From: Micavibrio sp.
Lineage (GTDB): Bacteria > Pseudomonadota > Alphaproteobacteria > Micavibrionales > Micavibrionaceae
Assembly: GCA_028290825.1 (NCBI GenBank)
Contig: JAQGJB010000015.1
Location: forward strand, 1-64,000
Direction: 5' to 3'
Length of the DNA: 64,000 nucleotides
The notes under the pieces are model-generated. The model saw nothing but the letters and a program-made list of their open reading frames with translations. It searched no databases and had not been told where the DNA came from. The first letter of the stretch is position 1, and each line of letters starts with the position of its first letter. The position numbers and the translations under genes are program-made. Below are positions 17,911-27,041 of this stretch, piece after piece.

Positions 17911-18672
17911 ATGACGCAAGCCTGGTTTGATTTTGACATCCGCACCGATCCCGTGTTTCAGGAGATCGTAAAACCGTTCATCGAAAACCAGATGGCTGAA
18001 ATGGCGGCCTATGACCGTCAGCGTCAGGCTATCAATCCTGATATCAAATACATCTTCCATGAGCATGCGGAACGTGTTGCCAAGGATGTGCGCAATGTCG
18101 CGGCCCGCCTGGGCCAGCCGGAACATGTGCAGGAAGCCATGTACTGGGCGATGCTGGCGCACGATCTGGGCAAGAAAACATTGCCAGTGCAAATATGGGA
18201 TAGTGAAGGCAAACCCACAGGTGAGGACAAGACTCTGCGCCGCAGCCACGCAGAGCGCGGGTTAAGCCTGATCGATGAGATTATCGGCAATCCGTATGAG
18301 CAGCCGGGACAGAATAACGAGCCCCCCAACGGCTATAGAAATTTCCTGGAACTGATGCGCGATGTCATGACCAATCATCATGAACACATTGACGGATCGG
18401 GCCATCACGGCTTGCGCGGTGAACAGATTTCCACCTCTGTCCGGCTCTGCTGCATTGTTGAAGGTTATGACGGCTATACCATCGAACGTCCCCATGACAA
18501 GGTTACACCCCGCGACCGGTCACCCGCCGGTGCCTTGCACCGCATGCGCACCGACCCGGATAAGGGCGCGAAAATGTATGACCTCGATCTGCTCGAAGCT
18601 TTTACGGCGCTTAAACTGGCGACTGCGGAGCAGAAGCCGGCGCAGGCGAAGCAGCCGGGGCAGAAATTCTAG
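17911..18672 (+). CDS. HD-domain hydrolase, HD-GYP-like
   Basis: A 253-residue cytoplasmic metal-dependent phosphohydrolase-like protein. Visible HD ligands are HEHAERV near 50, HDLGKK near 86, the HAERG stretch near 114 and NHHEHIDGSGHHG near 152-164. This matches HD-GYP spacing (HDxGK...HHExxDGxGYP) but has HHG where GYP is expected. A later RLCCIVEGYDGYT matches the HD-GYP 'ADxYDA' segment. Cyclic-di-GMP hydrolysis is possible but not assured because the GYP loop is altered. Its last 62 bases overlap the convergent acyltransferase gene. Confidence 0.75.
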   Translation: MTQAWFDFDIRTDPVFQEIVKPFIENQMAEMAAYDRQRQAINPDIKYIFHEHAERVAKDVRNVAARLGQPEHVQEAMYWAMLAHDLGKKTLPVQIWDSEGKPTGEDKTLRRSHAERGLSLIDEIIGNPYEQPGQNNEPPNGYRNFLELMRDVMTNHHEHIDGSGHHGLRGEQISTSVRLCCIVEGYDGYTIERPHDKVTPRDRSPAGALHRMRTDPDKGAKMYDLDLLEAFTALKLATAEQKPAQAKQPGQKF

Positions 18673-19504
18673 TATCCCAGCCGGGGTCGACAACATCGGC
18701 GACAAGTTTATGGGCTGCGTTGGCCAGATCTTCCGGTGTGGCGAAATCCTTGGCATCAAGCGCCGGAAGGATGGTTAGTTCCACCACGATCCTGTTCGCC
18801 CGCGCCGCCTTTTTCCACACATGCGCCAGCATGCTTTCAGAATTACCGTACCAGGCGTAATAATCACGCAAATACTGGTCATTGGTGGCATCCCTGCCGT
18901 TCACGTTCAGGACACGGATCGCGACGGGCTGAACCTTTACATCCGCGGTGACTTTCAGGGCATTACCATCCCTGTCAACCGCACCATCAAAAAGAATGCG
19001 CAGCATTCCGGCGCGAAAGGGAATAACCGTCTGTCCGTTGGTGGTTGTCGCCTCGCCAAAGAAGACGATACTTTTTCCCTGGTTTACGGCGTTGGTGACC
19101 TTGTAATGCGCGTGGGCCTGCGCCTCCGCATAGGCTTCCTGACCATCTTTTTTACGGGCGCGTTTAACGCCGATGAAATCATATTGCTTCACAAGAAATC
19201 CGATGACCGGCCATTTGGCGATTTCACGTTTGCCGATGAAGGCACCCCTGAACACCGTACCAATAACGCTGGCGTCGAATTCGGACATGTGGTTTGAAAT
19301 GATCAGCGCCTGCTGTTTCGGATTTGGCTTGCCACGAATCACAACATCAATGTTCATGAATTTCGCAACGCCCTTATGGACCCATTGCGCCAGTTTCGTA
19401 CGGTTGCGCAGGATCGGGCCAACGACCAGCCCCTGAAGCAGAGTCATCCCGATACCCACGGCCACAATGCCCAGCAGGCGATAAAGGGCGCGAAGTGATT
19501 TCAT
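18611..19504 (-). CDS. PlsC-like lysophospholipid acyltransferase
   Basis: A 297-residue membrane-bound acyltransferase, probably transferring acyl groups to lysophosphatidate or a related lysolipid. An N-terminal hydrophobic helix (about 8-30) is followed by the catalytic HX4D motif in NHMSEFD (near 71-77), block [15 protein letters not shown], block [13 protein letters not shown] (where FPEGTR is usual) and block [10 protein letters not shown]. The C-terminal tail is Pro/Ala/Ser-rich. The divergent FPEGTR block leaves the acceptor uncertain. Confidence 0.85.
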   Translation of the reverse strand: MKSLRALYRLLGIVAVGIGMTLLQGLVVGPILRNRTKLAQWVHKGVAKFMNIDVVIRGKPNPKQQALIISNHMSEFDASVIGTVFRGAFIGKREIAKWPVIGFLVKQYDFIGVKRARKKDGQEAYAEAQAHAHYKVTNAVNQGKSIVFFGEATTTNGQTVIPFRAGMLRILFDGAVDRDGNALKVTADVKVQPVAIRVLNVNGRDATNDQYLRDYYAWYGNSESMLAHVWKKAARANRIVVELTILPALDAKDFATPEDLANAAHKLVADVVDPGWDTRISAPAASPAPASAPQSPV

Positions 19505-19616
19505 TTTTTTAAATCCGTTTTCTGTGAATAATTCGTGGCAATATAGAAAATCTGAAGGCTGTTGGCGAGTGAAAAAACATGGCCTGCCTCCGGTGAAATA
19601 TGCTTATATCAACCTT

Positions 19617-20219
19617 ATGAAACCATTCACAAAACTTACCGCAATTGCGGCCCCCCTGCCGATGGCCAACATCGATACGGATATGATTATTCCCAAACAA
19701 TTCCTGCGTACGATCAAACGCACAGGGTTGGGCGTCAACCTCTTCAACGATATGCGCTACGACGAGGCAGGTGCGCCGAAGGCCGATTTCGTGCTTAATC
19801 GTCCGCCTTACAACAAGGCGGAAGTCCTGCTGGCCGGAGAAAATTTCGGTTGTGGATCGAGCCGCGAGCATGCGCCCTGGGCGCTGCTGGATTTCGGCCT
19901 GCGTTGCGTGATTGCGCCAAGCTATGCGGATATTTTCTACAATAACTGTTTCAAGAACGGCATCCTTCCCATCACACTGCCGAAAGAGCAGGTCGAGGCC
20001 TTAACCGCGCGCGTCGCTGAGCAGCCGGGCGCAGAGGTTACTGTCGATCTCGAGAAGCAGACGGTGAGCAGCGGCAATCTTTCGTACACTTTCGACCTCG
20101 ACAGCTTCCGCAAGCATTGCCTGCTCAACGGGCTGGACGATATTGGCCTGACGATGGAGAAAAACTCCTCGATCGGGACTTATGAAGAGCGCGTGAACAA
20201 AGAAAGAGCGTGGATATAA
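19617..20219 (+). CDS. leuD: 3-isopropylmalate dehydratase small subunit
   Basis: Swivelling-domain partner of LeuC. Start chosen at ATG 19617 ([22 protein letters not shown]), the conserved LeuD beginning. Over 200 residues I see [13 protein letters not shown], the [17 protein letters not shown] active-site loop and [17 protein letters not shown]. Two bases before leuB, so cotranscribed. Confidence 0.95.
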   Translation: MKPFTKLTAIAAPLPMANIDTDMIIPKQFLRTIKRTGLGVNLFNDMRYDEAGAPKADFVLNRPPYNKAEVLLAGENFGCGSSREHAPWALLDFGLRCVIAPSYADIFYNNCFKNGILPITLPKEQVEALTARVAEQPGAEVTVDLEKQTVSSGNLSYTFDLDSFRKHCLLNGLDDIGLTMEKNSSIGTYEERVNKERAWI

Positions 20220-20221
20220 AC

Positions 20222-21340
20222 ATGACCAAGCATTCCATTGTTATCCTGCCCGGTGACGGGATCGGCCATGAGGTTATGGCAGAGGTGAAGAAAATCATTC
20301 ACTGGGTATCGGCGAATACCGATTTGTCCTTTGATATTACCGAAGATCATCTTGGCGGAACGGCGATTGATGCATATGGCGTTCCGCTTGCGGATAGCAC
20401 GCTGGAAAAATGCCGCGCGGCGGATGCTGTTCTGATGGGGGCCGTGGGCGGCCCGCAATGGGACAAAGTGGATTATAATATCCGTCCGGAAGCCGGGCTT
20501 TTGCGCCTGCGCAAGGAGCTGGAGCTTTTTGCCAATCTGCGTCCGGCGATTGTGTTTGATGCGCTCGTGGATGCGTCAACGCTGAAGGCCGAGATTGTAC
20601 GCGGGCTGAACATCATGATTGTGCGCGAACTGACCGGGGGGGTCTATTTCGGAAGCCCGCGCGGGATTGAAGACCTCGGCAACGGGCAGCGCCGCGGGGT
20701 GAACACGCAGGTTTATACCACGATGGAGATTGAACGTGTGGCGCGCGTGGCTTTTGAACTGGCGCGCAAGCGTCATGGCCGTGTGACATCCTGTGAAAAG
20801 GCCAACGTGATGGAATCCGGCAAGCTGTGGCGGGAGGATGTCACCGCCCTGCACGCCCGTGAATATGGCGATGTGCAGCTTAACCACATGTATGCGGATA
20901 ACTGCGCCATGCAGTTACTGCGCAACCCGAAGCAATTCGATGTGATCGTTACCGATAACCTGTTCGGGGACATTCTCTCGGACGAGGCCAGCATGTTAAC
21001 AGGCAGCCTGGGGATGCTTCCCTCCGCTTCGCTCGGCGCGGCAGATGAAAACGGCAAACGCGCCGCCCTGTATGAACCTGTCCACGGCTCCGCCCCTGAT
21101 ATTGCCGGTCAGGGTAAGGCCAACCCGCTGGCCGCAATACTTTCCTTCGCCATGGCCCTGACCTATTCCTTCCACCGCGGCGATATCGGGGAGCAGATCG
21201 AATGGGCTGTTGAAGATGTCCTGGCGCAGGGAATACGCACAGGCGATATAATGGCAGACGGCTGCACCCCGGTTGGGACAGCGGCAATGGGGGACGCGGT
21301 ATTGCAGACGCTGGAACGACAGAAGGCGAACGCGGCCTAG
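20222..21340 (+). CDS. leuB: 3-isopropylmalate dehydrogenase
   Basis: NAD-dependent oxidative decarboxylation of 3-isopropylmalate, the third leucine step. The 372-residue protein has [13 protein letters not shown], the substrate loop [25 protein letters not shown], the metal site [15 protein letters not shown] and the NAD loop [18 protein letters not shown]. Start is ATG 20222, directly after leuD. Confidence 0.96.
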   Translation: MTKHSIVILPGDGIGHEVMAEVKKIIHWVSANTDLSFDITEDHLGGTAIDAYGVPLADSTLEKCRAADAVLMGAVGGPQWDKVDYNIRPEAGLLRLRKELELFANLRPAIVFDALVDASTLKAEIVRGLNIMIVRELTGGVYFGSPRGIEDLGNGQRRGVNTQVYTTMEIERVARVAFELARKRHGRVTSCEKANVMESGKLWREDVTALHAREYGDVQLNHMYADNCAMQLLRNPKQFDVIVTDNLFGDILSDEASMLTGSLGMLPSASLGAADENGKRAALYEPVHGSAPDIAGQGKANPLAAILSFAMALTYSFHRGDIGEQIEWAVEDVLAQGIRTGDIMADGCTPVGTAAMGDAVLQTLERQKANAA

Positions 21341-21360
21341 TCAAAAACTTAAGGTGAAAA

Positions 21361-21384
21361 AAAGGCCCCGGAACCGGGGCCTTT
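21361..21384. terminator. Bidirectional terminator between leuB and prepilin gene
   Basis: Stem AAAGGCCCCG / CGGGGCCTTT with a GAAC loop, an A run upstream and a T run downstream. It lies between convergent genes and can end both transcripts. Confidence 0.85.
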
Positions 21385-21404
21385 TAATTTTAAACTAGGC
21401 TGAA

Positions 21405-22145
21405 TTAGCCTTGGATATGCACATATAAACCGCAGGTCGCGTTGTTGGTTTTTGTGTCATAAACACCTGTCGCGGTTGCTGAACCACAAGTAGTTCCACC
21501 AATACCCAGAACTGACCCGCTACCAGGAACACCGTCATCAAGCTTAGTATCGATACGTGAGGCTTCTGTTGGCTTCAATCCCACATTGGTGGCACTCGCT
21601 CCGGCAACTGTGCTAACTACAGCCAAATATAAACCTGAACTGGCGCCAAGTGTACCAACTGCACCGGTTAAGCCTGTCGCAATGGTTGTAATTGAACCTG
21701 GAATAATTCCATTTGCACTAATTTTAGCAGCGGGGAAATTTCCGCCCCAGGCATTGGTACCAGGCACAATACCTGTCATCAAATTTGCAACAGACAACTG
21801 CGGGAAGAAAGCGGTCGCCTCTGTATCAGGAGTTCCGTCTGGTGTAGAATTCAGTTTCTGGTCGCCGTTACCTCCCGCCATGCATGGCAGTGCTGTACAG
21901 CTTGGCAGACGGCTGTTTTCGCCTTTCAAATCGCCGGGAATACCAGCATACGTATCTTTGAAAGTCGAAGTTGCAGCTTCGACCGCTTTAAGCTGGGCCA
22001 CAGTCGCCGTGACCTGTGCGTTACCGATCAGCTCCTGGCCTTTCAGAACACCACCGATCAGGAGACCGATAATAATCATAACGATGGCCAATTCGACGAG
22101 CGTAAAGCCCGCCTGTGACCGTGTCGTTGCGAAACGTTGAGACAT
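21405..22145 (-). CDS. Type IV prepilin-like protein
   Basis: A class III signal peptide is clear: MSQRFATTRSQAG|FTLVELAIVM, with cleavage after Gly13, Phe14 to be N-methylated and the assembly Glu at mature position 5 (Glu18). The hydrophobic N-terminal helix runs to about residue 36. The remaining 205 residues are Gly/Thr/Ala-rich with paired Cys near 83/88 and 220/238, making it longer than a typical major pilin (about 150). Strong AAGGAGAA ribosome binding site. It is the only prepilin in the pilus locus here, so probably the major pilin, though a pseudopilin is possible. Confidence 0.85.
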   Translation of the reverse strand: MSQRFATTRSQAGFTLVELAIVMIIIGLLIGGVLKGQELIGNAQVTATVAQLKAVEAATSTFKDTYAGIPGDLKGENSRLPSCTALPCMAGGNGDQKLNSTPDGTPDTEATAFFPQLSVANLMTGIVPGTNAWGGNFPAAKISANGIIPGSITTIATGLTGAVGTLGASSGLYLAVVSTVAGASATNVGLKPTEASRIDTKLDDGVPGSGSVLGIGGTTCGSATATGVYDTKTNNATCGLYVHIQG

Positions 22146-22196
22146 AGTTTTCTCCTTAAGAAGTTGTAAAGATTTTAGGATTTTTTTATTACGTTG

Positions 22197-22257
22197 AACA
22201 CGTGTTGAGTATTGCGACTCGCCCGAGAATTATACACGTCTGGCATGGCCTTAACAC
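22197..22257 (-). promoter_or_regulatory. Putative prepilin promoter and palindrome
   Basis: On the minus strand a perfect TATAAT (22229-22234) has a poor -35 GTGTTA (22252-22257) 17 bases upstream, suggesting an activator-dependent promoter. A perfect 10-base palindrome AACACGTGTT (22197-22206) lies just downstream of the start region and could be an operator. Confidence 0.4.
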
Positions 22258-22371
22258 CCCCAACCTATTCAGAATGAAGGAAGTTTCTAAACAGAGTCTT
22301 AAGATTGACAGTGTGAAACAATCATACTGACAAAATGATCAGGCAATTTATCATAATGGTGTAATTGGACT

Positions 22372-23454
22372 TCAAATTTTCTTTTTATGATCGCGAAACT
22401 GACCCGGCGAGTGACCTTCGATTTCTTTGAAGGCACGATTAAAGGAGGCGATAGAGTTAAATCCGACCTCCTCCGCAACCGTTTTTATAGAGGCTTCGGT
22501 TTCAAGCAAAAGGCGTTTGGCATCAGCAACCCGTAGTTCATTGAGAAGCTGGGGCAGAGATTTGCCAAAGTGCCGGTTTATTACGCGGGAAATCACAGAT
22601 TCAGAAACCCCGACCTCCTTGGCCAAGCTGACGCGATTATAGGCCGGTTCATGGTAAACCTTGTCACGGCTCAGAAGTATTCCAATTTTTTTTATAATTT
22701 CGGCGTCTTCATCATGGATGACTGCGCGTGCATTTCGCTGCATCAGCTTGATAGCCTGTGGATAGATACGAAACAAGCTGGTCCCCGCAAGATAAACAAA
22801 CCCTAAACCCCAGATAGTACGAATTGTCATCCCTTGTGCTTCAGTAATTACAGGGGTCAACATAAGAAGCGCGGTGGCAAGGAAAAAAAGGTTCATGATA
22901 ACCAGAGCCAGGATCAACCAGTACCGATCCCTGCCAGCAGGTTGAGCCGACAGTTGTGCCAATAATGGCCGTTGCGACCACATCATGAATAAACTGATTA
23001 AACCGGCCAGAAAACCTGTAAGGATCAACCATTCGCGGAAACCCGGACAATCGATAATGGCCGCACAATGATTGGTCGATTTTGCAAGCATTACAGCACA
23101 TACAAATGCGACAGGCAGGACCGCCATAAGCATAAAGTGGCGTGCAGCTGGCGGTACATTGATCCGTGCAATCTGGATCATCAACAAAACACTGAGTGGC
23201 GGCCCTGCAAACCAGAGCGACCATTCAGCAGCGGTATAACTCAATGTTGCGGTATTAAAAATACGGGCTGCAAAATCGATAAAAAATGCCGCGCCCAAAA
23301 TAAAGAAATAAAGGAATGGCACGGCCGCATGCCTAAATCCCCCGGCGCGAAATGACATATAAACCAGAACATAAACACACTGAATCAGCCCGATTAAAGA
23401 GAGTATTTCTGGGATGCTGAATTGTAACTGGTTAAGGTTTTGGCCCATAAGCAT
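22372..23454 (-). CDS. Membrane-embedded AraC-family transcriptional regulator
   Basis: 360 residues. The first 240 contain seven hydrophobic segments (near 15-35, 43-65, 78-97, 107-126, 142-160, 178-200, 212-232), and the last 100 form an AraC-type double helix-turn-helix (VSLAKEVGVSESVISRVINRHFG; SIKTVAEEVGFNSIASFNRAFKEIEGHSPGQFR). The layout suggests a membrane sensor that binds DNA from the cytoplasmic face. It lies between the pilus genes and the prepilin gene and is the obvious candidate regulator. Ligand unknown. Confidence 0.85.
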   Translation of the reverse strand: MLMGQNLNQLQFSIPEILSLIGLIQCVYVLVYMSFRAGGFRHAAVPFLYFFILGAAFFIDFAARIFNTATLSYTAAEWSLWFAGPPLSVLLMIQIARINVPPAARHFMLMAVLPVAFVCAVMLAKSTNHCAAIIDCPGFREWLILTGFLAGLISLFMMWSQRPLLAQLSAQPAGRDRYWLILALVIMNLFFLATALLMLTPVITEAQGMTIRTIWGLGFVYLAGTSLFRIYPQAIKLMQRNARAVIHDEDAEIIKKIGILLSRDKVYHEPAYNRVSLAKEVGVSESVISRVINRHFGKSLPQLLNELRVADAKRLLLETEASIKTVAEEVGFNSIASFNRAFKEIEGHSPGQFRDHKKKI

Positions 23455-23464
23455 AATATAACGC

Positions 23465-24196
23465 TTATTTTACATTGATACATAATTCATTTTTTGCGGC
23501 CTCTGCGGGCGTCAGTGTCTGATTGCAGATATTGTCACGCAAAAGACGGATTTCATAGGGACTCAAGGAATGAGAACTGCTGGATAAAATCCCCATCATA
23601 ATTGTATAGGCACCTTCTTTATCGCCATCTGCTCGAAGAACAAAAGCAGGCATCGCCTTAGCCCACAAAGGAACATTGGGCAGAGCAGCGAGTTTATTAG
23701 CAAGATCAAGCGCGCGCGGCATATCTGACTTTTTATATCGAGCCAGAAATACGGCTTCGGCGAGCCAGCGCCATTTATCCAGCTCAGATCTCTGCCCCTG
23801 CACTTCCAGATAATCGATGACAGGACCAAGCTGGTCCCTGGGGTTTTGCGTCGCTCCGAAATAATAAGCGGTCAGATAGGGCATAAAATTGGAAACAGGG
23901 TCCAGTCTGTCCTGCAACATGAACCAGCCACGAAGCAGTTCAAAATTGTAATCTTTCAGCGGTGTACTATCCCCACCCTCATTTCCAAGATTTTGTAGCA
24001 TCATACCGTTCCGGCGATAGGCTAATTGTGAATCGCCCATGTTCATCATGAGCGTTGCACGATCAGAAGTCGCAGGAGGAACATTGCCCCATACAGGGCG
24101 AAGCTTATGGGTTTGGGTCCACAAACAAATATTCAAAGTCAGGAAGATAGCGAACATAATGTAAAGGGTAAGATTATCGCGATTAAAGCGTAACAT
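23465..24196 (-). CDS. Membrane-anchored TPR-like protein in pilus locus
   Basis: I start at ATG 24194-24196 (MLRFNRDNLTLYIM) with GGGGATC upstream. One N-terminal membrane helix (about 9-28) is followed by a 215-residue helical domain with alternating Trp/Leu/Ala spacing resembling degenerate TPR repeats; it ends near KNELCINVK. It follows the ABC permease by ten bases. By position it could be a counterpart of Myxococcus PilG, which works with the PilH/PilI ABC transporter, but I see no sequence proof. Confidence 0.6.
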   Translation of the reverse strand: MLRFNRDNLTLYIMFAIFLTLNICLWTQTHKLRPVWGNVPPATSDRATLMMNMGDSQLAYRRNGMMLQNLGNEGGDSTPLKDYNFELLRGWFMLQDRLDPVSNFMPYLTAYYFGATQNPRDQLGPVIDYLEVQGQRSELDKWRWLAEAVFLARYKKSDMPRALDLANKLAALPNVPLWAKAMPAFVLRADGDKEGAYTIMMGILSSSSHSLSPYEIRLLRDNICNQTLTPAEAAKNELCINVK

Positions 24197-24206
24197 CGCC
24201 GATCCC

Positions 24207-24971
24207 CTAAAATTGACGACGGCGCAGATCAATTAACGCGGCACTGATCAGAAGTCCGCAATAAAATACGCCTTGGGCCAAGATAAAAATAAAACCGACA
24301 TTGTGACCACCATCGGGGTACACAAGCCAGGCTGTCTGCGCCATAAGGTCCAGGCGCGGCACGGCCATGGAAACAATATTCATCACCGGATCGAGAATAA
24401 CCGAAGCAGACGTCTGAAACGTTCTCGCGTCACCAAGAAGATCGCCGATCAGATGAGAGAGGATATACAACCCGAACACCGCAAGCGCCCCGCCGGAGGC
24501 AGTCGGAACGACCATGGCGAAAAACAAGGCGGAATTTACGACAATCAGATATTCCATGATCAGGCTAAAAATCCACAATTCATGGCCGACACCGATTTTT
24601 CCGACAGACAATAATAAGACAATTAATGCAATGGACAGAGAAAGTGCCAGCGAAAGCATTGAAAAAGCGATCGCGTGGGAGAGGATAAAGGATGTTCTGC
24701 TGATGGGGCGGGACAGCAGAAATTCAATATCCTTATTGTCGAAGGAGCGCCGGATATGAAAGACAACAAACAGGACAAGACCGATAATCCCCGTGAACCG
24801 CAAGCCGCCAGCCGCAAAAACCAGGGCGAATTTCTGCGATTCAATAACGGCTGCGGAGCCAAGGAAAACAGAAAGGCATGAACCCAACACGATAACGAGC
24901 AGTAAACTCAGGATCAGACGATCACGGACCGCTGCCATTAAAACATAACGGATCAGCGGTCCAGAAATCAT
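24207..24971 (-). CDS. ABC-2-type transporter permease
   Basis: 254 residues with six hydrophobic segments (near 17-40, 52-70, 95-122, 133-152, 158-175, 225-245) and the cytoplasmic motif RRSFDNKDIEFLLSRPISRTSF typical of ABC-2 permeases. No ATPase is adjacent; the likely partner is encoded at 31548 in the same operon. Myxococcus pilus clusters contain a similar pair (PilH ATPase, PilI permease) required for pilus assembly. Substrate unknown. Confidence 0.8.
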   Translation of the reverse strand: MISGPLIRYVLMAAVRDRLILSLLLVIVLGSCLSVFLGSAAVIESQKFALVFAAGGLRFTGIIGLVLFVVFHIRRSFDNKDIEFLLSRPISRTSFILSHAIAFSMLSLALSLSIALIVLLLSVGKIGVGHELWIFSLIMEYLIVVNSALFFAMVVPTASGGALAVFGLYILSHLIGDLLGDARTFQTSASVILDPVMNIVSMAVPRLDLMAQTAWLVYPDGGHNVGFIFILAQGVFYCGLLISAALIDLRRRQF

Positions 24972-24988
24972 CGGATTACTCTTGTCTA

Positions 24989-26881
24989 TTAGTTAAGCTG
25001 TGTCGGGCGACGGTCGTCCGAGAACTTTTTGTAAAGGTCTTTATCAGTATCACTGATGTTCGAGCCATCCACGATCGTCGCCTTCATAAGGACAACCAGT
25101 TCCGTTTTCGAAACTTTATCGCCTTGGTTGCGGAAGAGAGCGCCAAACATCGGGATTTCAGAGAGTACAGGCGTACCCTGTTGGGTTGATTGGGTCCGAT
25201 CCTGCATCAGGCCGCCCATAACCAGAGTCTGGCCTGAATTGATTTTCAAAACGGAATCCATTTCCTGGACGTTCACAACTGGGACACGCGATGTGATCCC
25301 GCTGATGTTATTAGCCTGTGTCACATAAGCGACGCCGGGATCATTAACATAGCTTGTAATGCGCGTAATAGTCGGACGAACCGCCATCGAAACACTTTGA
25401 TCATCCAGATTAATCGAGGGCTGGACGTTGATCAAAACACCTTCCGGAACGGTATGGATCGTGCTGTTCACAGTCGTCTGCGTTGCAGAACCATTGGTTC
25501 CCGCTGTCACATCAACCTTAACCTCGAAGTAAACCTGGTTATTAGCGACATTCAGAACAGCCGACTGATTATTCAGAACCATCAACCGGGGGCTTGCCAA
25601 GGCCTTGACTGTACCAAAACGGTCCAGCGCCTGAACCAAGGCGGTAATATCATTGCCATTATAAGCAAACTGGGCCAAAGAGGTCGGGTTGAGGCTGGCC
25701 GGATCGAAACCTGGCAGACCAGCTGAGGCCGTGCTGACGGCACCAAAGCCAAGGCTGAACTCACCAAACATATTTTTTAGGGTATTCCAGTTTACACCGG
25801 CAGCAAATTCATCGGTCAGACTAACTTCAAGAACTTTAGCCTCGATCAGAACTTGGGAACTTACGGAACGGCGCAGTTCCTTCAGGTAGGCTTCGATCAG
25901 TTTGTGCTGACGTTCTGTCGCATTGACTGAAATCATACCTGCCTGTTTGTTCATAGAGAAGGTTGAACCATCGGGGCTTTGGCCGGCAACAGGTGCTGCC
26001 GCCGGAGCTGCGGCGGTATCAGCTGTGCCTGTCGGCAAGGATTGAACCTGCAGTGTTGCAGCAGGTGCGGCAACAGGAGCAGTTTTACCATCGGCGCCGG
26101 GGGCTGCAACGGCTTCAACAGCAACCGGGTTGGCTGGTGCGGCGGTAATCGTCGGGTCTTTGGCTGTCATCATCGAACCCTGCGACTGCGGAACGCCGAG
26201 GATCTGGCTGAGGCCGGTATTCAGTTCACCCCAGAAATCGGCTTCGCTGGTGTTAGCGGCCTGGAACTTGGAGCCTGCGTTGGCACCGCCGCCGGTCACA
26301 ACGGAGATGTCGTTGTTAATGGAGCTGGTGTTTTTGCGGACAAAGCTGAGATAGTCGATCTTATAGACCTTTTGGAAAGGGCTATCCATTTCGACGCGGA
26401 GGATATTATTTTCAAATTTATAGCGCAGATTGGCGATATCGGAAATGCGGTCGATGACCAGATCAAACGGTTTTTCACGCGCGGTAAAAATGATCGAGCC
26501 TTTAATGCGTGGATCGAGTTCGATGTCGTACCCGGCCTGCGATGCAAGTTCGAACAGAGCATCACGCAGAGGAACGGTCTGGTTGACGGAAATCGAGACC
26601 AGCGGCATCGGCTTCAGGTCTTTTGACGGTGAAGCGATATAAGCCTGCAGATCGGGGATTGCCGCGTCAGGGGCAGCGTTTGCGCCCTTCTCATCTTCCT
26701 GTGCGATGCGTGGGGCAAGGCCATCGCGGTAATCCTGTGTCTCCATATTCCCGGAGCGATCAATTTTGAGATTGTTGCGAAGCAGGTCACATCCCGAGAG
26801 GGAAACCGTTGCGAGCGACAGCGTCAGAATAACGCATGAAATCCCGCCGATGTTTTTCAGGAGTCCGGACATTTTCGTCAT
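24989..26881 (-). CDS. MshL-like type IV pilus secretin (lipoprotein)
   Basis: Outer-membrane pore for the pilus fibre. Start placed at ATG 26881 (MTKMSGLL). The 630 residues have a lipoprotein signal ending LSGC (Cys31), an N0/STN-like domain (about 105-190), a long Ala/Pro/Gly-rich linker (about 240-315), and a secretin core with VLIEAKVLEVSL, the VPEGVLINVQPSI stretch, VVNVQEMDSVLKINSGQTLVMGGLMQDR and IPMFGALFRNQ. The layout matches MSHA MshL rather than PilQ with AMIN domains. Confidence 0.9.
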   Translation of the reverse strand: MTKMSGLLKNIGGISCVILTLSLATVSLSGCDLLRNNLKIDRSGNMETQDYRDGLAPRIAQEDEKGANAAPDAAIPDLQAYIASPSKDLKPMPLVSISVNQTVPLRDALFELASQAGYDIELDPRIKGSIIFTAREKPFDLVIDRISDIANLRYKFENNILRVEMDSPFQKVYKIDYLSFVRKNTSSINNDISVVTGGGANAGSKFQAANTSEADFWGELNTGLSQILGVPQSQGSMMTAKDPTITAAPANPVAVEAVAAPGADGKTAPVAAPAATLQVQSLPTGTADTAAAPAAAPVAGQSPDGSTFSMNKQAGMISVNATERQHKLIEAYLKELRRSVSSQVLIEAKVLEVSLTDEFAAGVNWNTLKNMFGEFSLGFGAVSTASAGLPGFDPASLNPTSLAQFAYNGNDITALVQALDRFGTVKALASPRLMVLNNQSAVLNVANNQVYFEVKVDVTAGTNGSATQTTVNSTIHTVPEGVLINVQPSINLDDQSVSMAVRPTITRITSYVNDPGVAYVTQANNISGITSRVPVVNVQEMDSVLKINSGQTLVMGGLMQDRTQSTQQGTPVLSEIPMFGALFRNQGDKVSKTELVVLMKATIVDGSNISDTDKDLYKKFSDDRRPTQLN

Positions 26882-27041
26882 AAGAATTCTCTGCTTTTTT
26901 GAATGTGAAAAGAGGATTGAAAGAAGAATAAAATTTGGTTTGTGGGGCCATGATGGCGAAGCACCGAAGCACCCCTGTGACAAACTATATCATTAAGAGA
27001 ATCTGGGCGCAAACGCCTTTAATGAGAAAAAGACCAGAGAA

